From assembly GCA_026874595.1 (NCBI GenBank), contig CM049308.1, forward strand, positions 40,660,527 to 40,724,526: DNA of 64,000 nucleotides, read 5' to 3'. This DNA is from Sipunculus nudus. Taxonomy: Eukaryota; Annelida; Sipuncula; Golfingiida; Sipunculidae. Below, one piece after another: positions 63,401 through 64,000 of the stretch. The notes beneath the pieces are model-generated. The model ran no database searches. It saw nothing but the letters and a program-made list of their open reading frames with translations, and was not told the origin of the DNA. Each line of letters starts with the position of its first letter. Positions within the stretch are counted from its first letter, which is position 1. A program made the translations under genes and the position numbers.

Positions 63401-64000
63401 ATCGGTGAAGATCACCACTTGTACACTTGCCCACATTGCTTTACTTAAAGAAGGAAAGTTTTCCAACTTGACAGCCCTAGAAATCCACGGGGCTGACTCA
63501 GATCATGCATCTGGGGAATTAGATTACTCGCCTGACAAGCTGAGTAAGGTTATCACCTTTTACCATTTAGAATCCCTGTCCATCAGGGATATAAATGACC
63601 GCACACCTGGTTTCTTTGAACTGGTTTGCAAACATTTAGGCATGGCCAAAAATATGAGTGAACTGAATTTACAGGGTACCACACTATCTGAAGAGGGCTT
63701 CCAGGTATTCGAAAGTGCTATTGACAGCCTGTTAGCAGTCACATCATTGCGCTGTCCAGGAAATGTTTTGTCAGAGACTTCTGAAAGAGGGGAATATATT
63801 GAGAAAATCTGTGCACTTCAGAATCTGTCAAGATTTTATGCACCTCCATGTCTTCTTGATGAAAAGACATTTTTAGGTTTCATTGCTCATATTCGGCGCA
63901 CAGACAATTTTCAAGAAGTCAGCCTTGTAGATTGCGGTTGCAGCAATGCTAATGTTTGGGGGCAGTTTGCAGAGGCCCTGAAAAACCATCGAGGGCTTGA
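50273..64000 (+). CDS. Transmembrane receptor: two CTLDs, membrane helix, NACHT, LRR-like repeats (3' end outside window)
   Basis: Coding exons: 50273-50479, 51510-51629, 52337-52570, 53708-53851, 54025-54129, 54236-54324, 54769-54838, 61658-61863, 62127-64000 (still open). Junctions are GT-AG and phase-consistent; about 1016 residues are visible. CTLD1 covers residues ~1-109 (WLAGRRHRFKEWTWL, NCAYYIQN). CTLD2 covers ~110-235 (CFYFYCDELNWYQSRTEC, FFVGLRREEW, AAWNKDEPSNGDC, NTICVRK). Then come a Thr/Pro stem, a membrane helix (IIIGVTVSVVLALVLIIAIV, ~276-300) and a VIRRRR stop-transfer. The cytoplasmic part is an acidic juxtamembrane exon, a pre-NACHT exon, a NACHT domain (GETGTGKTT; LIILEGYDEF; VIVTCRS; FLHKTFQAFFIAHF) and LRR-like repeats. 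A signal-peptide exon was not securely found. The 54838-to-61658 intron is 6.8 kb and full of repeats, so the lectin-NACHT join is the least certain point. The alternative is a separate downstream NACHT gene. Confidence 0.75.
51770..52230 (+). repeat. Dispersed repeat related to the 60430-61180 units
   Basis: It starts with a GTCGTCGTCGT-rich segment and GTAGGATATCT, then ACTTTTGAAAGGCTGCATAT and CAAGGTCAAATCTGCCGAAA. These blocks occur in the same order at about 60430-60620. It sits in an intron of the CTLD-NACHT gene. Confidence 0.6.
52920..53062 (+). repeat. Short tandem duplication (2 x ~73 bp)
   Basis: Two neighbouring copies share AGAGAAAATGGTTG, a TTTATAT(T)AAATT/CC block, TTTGTCTAAA and CACA/CCTATTTGATA. 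Intronic. Confidence 0.6.
54432..54490. repeat. (TA)n microsatellite
   Basis: An uninterrupted TA run of about 59 bp, 107 bp past the membrane-helix exon of the CTLD-NACHT gene. Confidence 0.95.
54839..58247. other. Intron of the CTLD-NACHT gene, left part
   Basis: No further exon was recognised. About 55130-55680 carries several diverged ~180-bp units with TGACCTTGAA.GTCAAGGTCA-type text and AAAATTTTGGTGCCAAATTTG, related to the units at 60430. About 56490 has AGGTGGCGCCACTAGTCT, another instance of the shared palindromic core. The rest is unrecognised. Confidence 0.45.
59226..59705. mobile_element. MITE nested in copy C
   Basis: The ends are TAAAGCCCCTTTCACAC and its exact reverse complement GTGTGAAAGGGGCTTTA. 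The outer TA on each side fits a TA target duplication. The 480-bp interior is GC-richer and dominated by repeated ACCGTG/CACGGT motifs. No coding capacity. Removing it restores the text of the interrupted 337-bp unit. Confidence 0.8.
60430..61180 (+). repeat. ~180-bp AAGGTCAAATCTGCC-type tandem units
   Basis: About four units share ATAACTTTTGAAG, TTTGGTACACCAATTGTT and GACCTTGA.CTTCAAGGTCAA text. They are embedded in the 3' part of copy C and related to the repeats at 51770 and 55130. Confidence 0.6.
61658..61863 (+). CDS. Pre-NACHT exon of the CTLD-NACHT gene
   Basis: Acceptor TGTCTTTAAG and donor AAG|GTATGA bound 206 bp that complete a phase-1 codon at the left and end in phase 0. This fits the upstream exon ending at 54838 and the downstream exon starting at 62127. 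The 68 codons begin NYPGVGKTNKALRKLM, resembling a P-loop and helix, although the residue before YPGV is Asn rather than Gly/Ala. A segment with WAWDRPATVHLDKMYTGMNW and an acidic stretch (SSEEDDVDY) follow. A tail of this kind, linking to the NACHT strand, is usual just before NACHT domains. Confidence 0.75.
62127..64000 (+). CDS. NACHT plus LRR-like exon, open at window end
   Basis: An acceptor (TTTCAAAG) opens 624 codons with no stop to the window edge. Seen in order: Walker A GETGTGKTTLVKRL (62166-62189 for the core), Walker B LIILEGYDEF (about 62436-62465), sensor-like VIVTCRS (about 62530-62550), a FPVMLCLLCSIW helix (the proline-containing helix of NACHT modules) and a winged-helix FLHKTFQAFFIAHF (about 63052-63095). 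From about 63290 the sequence turns into Leu/Asn-patterned repeats (LTALEIHGADS, MSELNLQGTTLSEEG, FQEVSLVDCGCSN), read as diverged LRRs. The first acidic residue of Walker B is Glu instead of the usual Asp. The exon is truncated only by the window edge. Confidence 0.88.

Overview
The window is eukaryotic, intron-rich and AT-rich nuclear DNA. It most likely comes from a lophotrochozoan, and I would guess a bivalve mollusc. That guess rests on the gene content (C-type-lectin and LRR-Ig receptors, a NACHT-LRR protein, SCCPDH), the compact exons in repeat-filled introns, and several tandem-core DNA transposons of a kind common in bivalves. No species can be named from the sequence alone. Most long ATG-initiated reading frames here are noise or sit inside repeats. 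The real genes were found by reading splice sites and checking that reading phase is kept across every junction.

Left end, 1-12.9 kb: mostly repeats. There is a 671-bp repeat dimer, a Helitron-like element with seven ~180-bp units (3831-5186), and an 11-unit, ~337-bp tandem-core element (7747-11640). Two possible plus-strand exons (2655-2771, 5315-5452) may end an unidentified membrane-protein gene.

Middle, 12.9-38.3 kb: one complete minus-strand gene for a saccharopine-dehydrogenase-like oxidoreductase (SCCPDH). It has 12 exon positions and about 425 aa, and every splice phase is consistent. Exon 6 exists as two tandem homologous versions with identical boundary phases, which is the layout of mutually exclusive splicing. 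Its introns hold a second copy of the tandem-core element, a 1.54-kb hAT element with perfect 8-bp target duplications, a decayed L1/Tx1-like LINE, and a 1.77-kb foldback element.

Right end, 42.2-64 kb: a cluster of three cell-surface receptor genes. (1) A plus-strand LRR-Ig single-pass receptor. (2) A minus-strand protein with signal peptide, two C-type-lectin domains (CTLDs), a membrane helix and a tail, tail-to-tail with the first. (3) Head-to-head with it, a plus-strand paralogue with two CTLDs and a membrane helix. Its reading frame continues in phase across a 6.8-kb repeat-filled intron into a NACHT ATPase domain followed by leucine-rich-like repeats, and is still open at the window end.

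The third gene is the main discovery candidate: a predicted membrane-anchored NLR-type receptor in which extracellular lectin domains are joined directly to a cytoplasmic NACHT-LRR module. The two CTLD genes share exon order and splice phases, so they look like an inverted duplication in which only one copy carries the NACHT part. They may work as a receptor pair, but that is inference. The join rests on splice phase only and needs transcript evidence.
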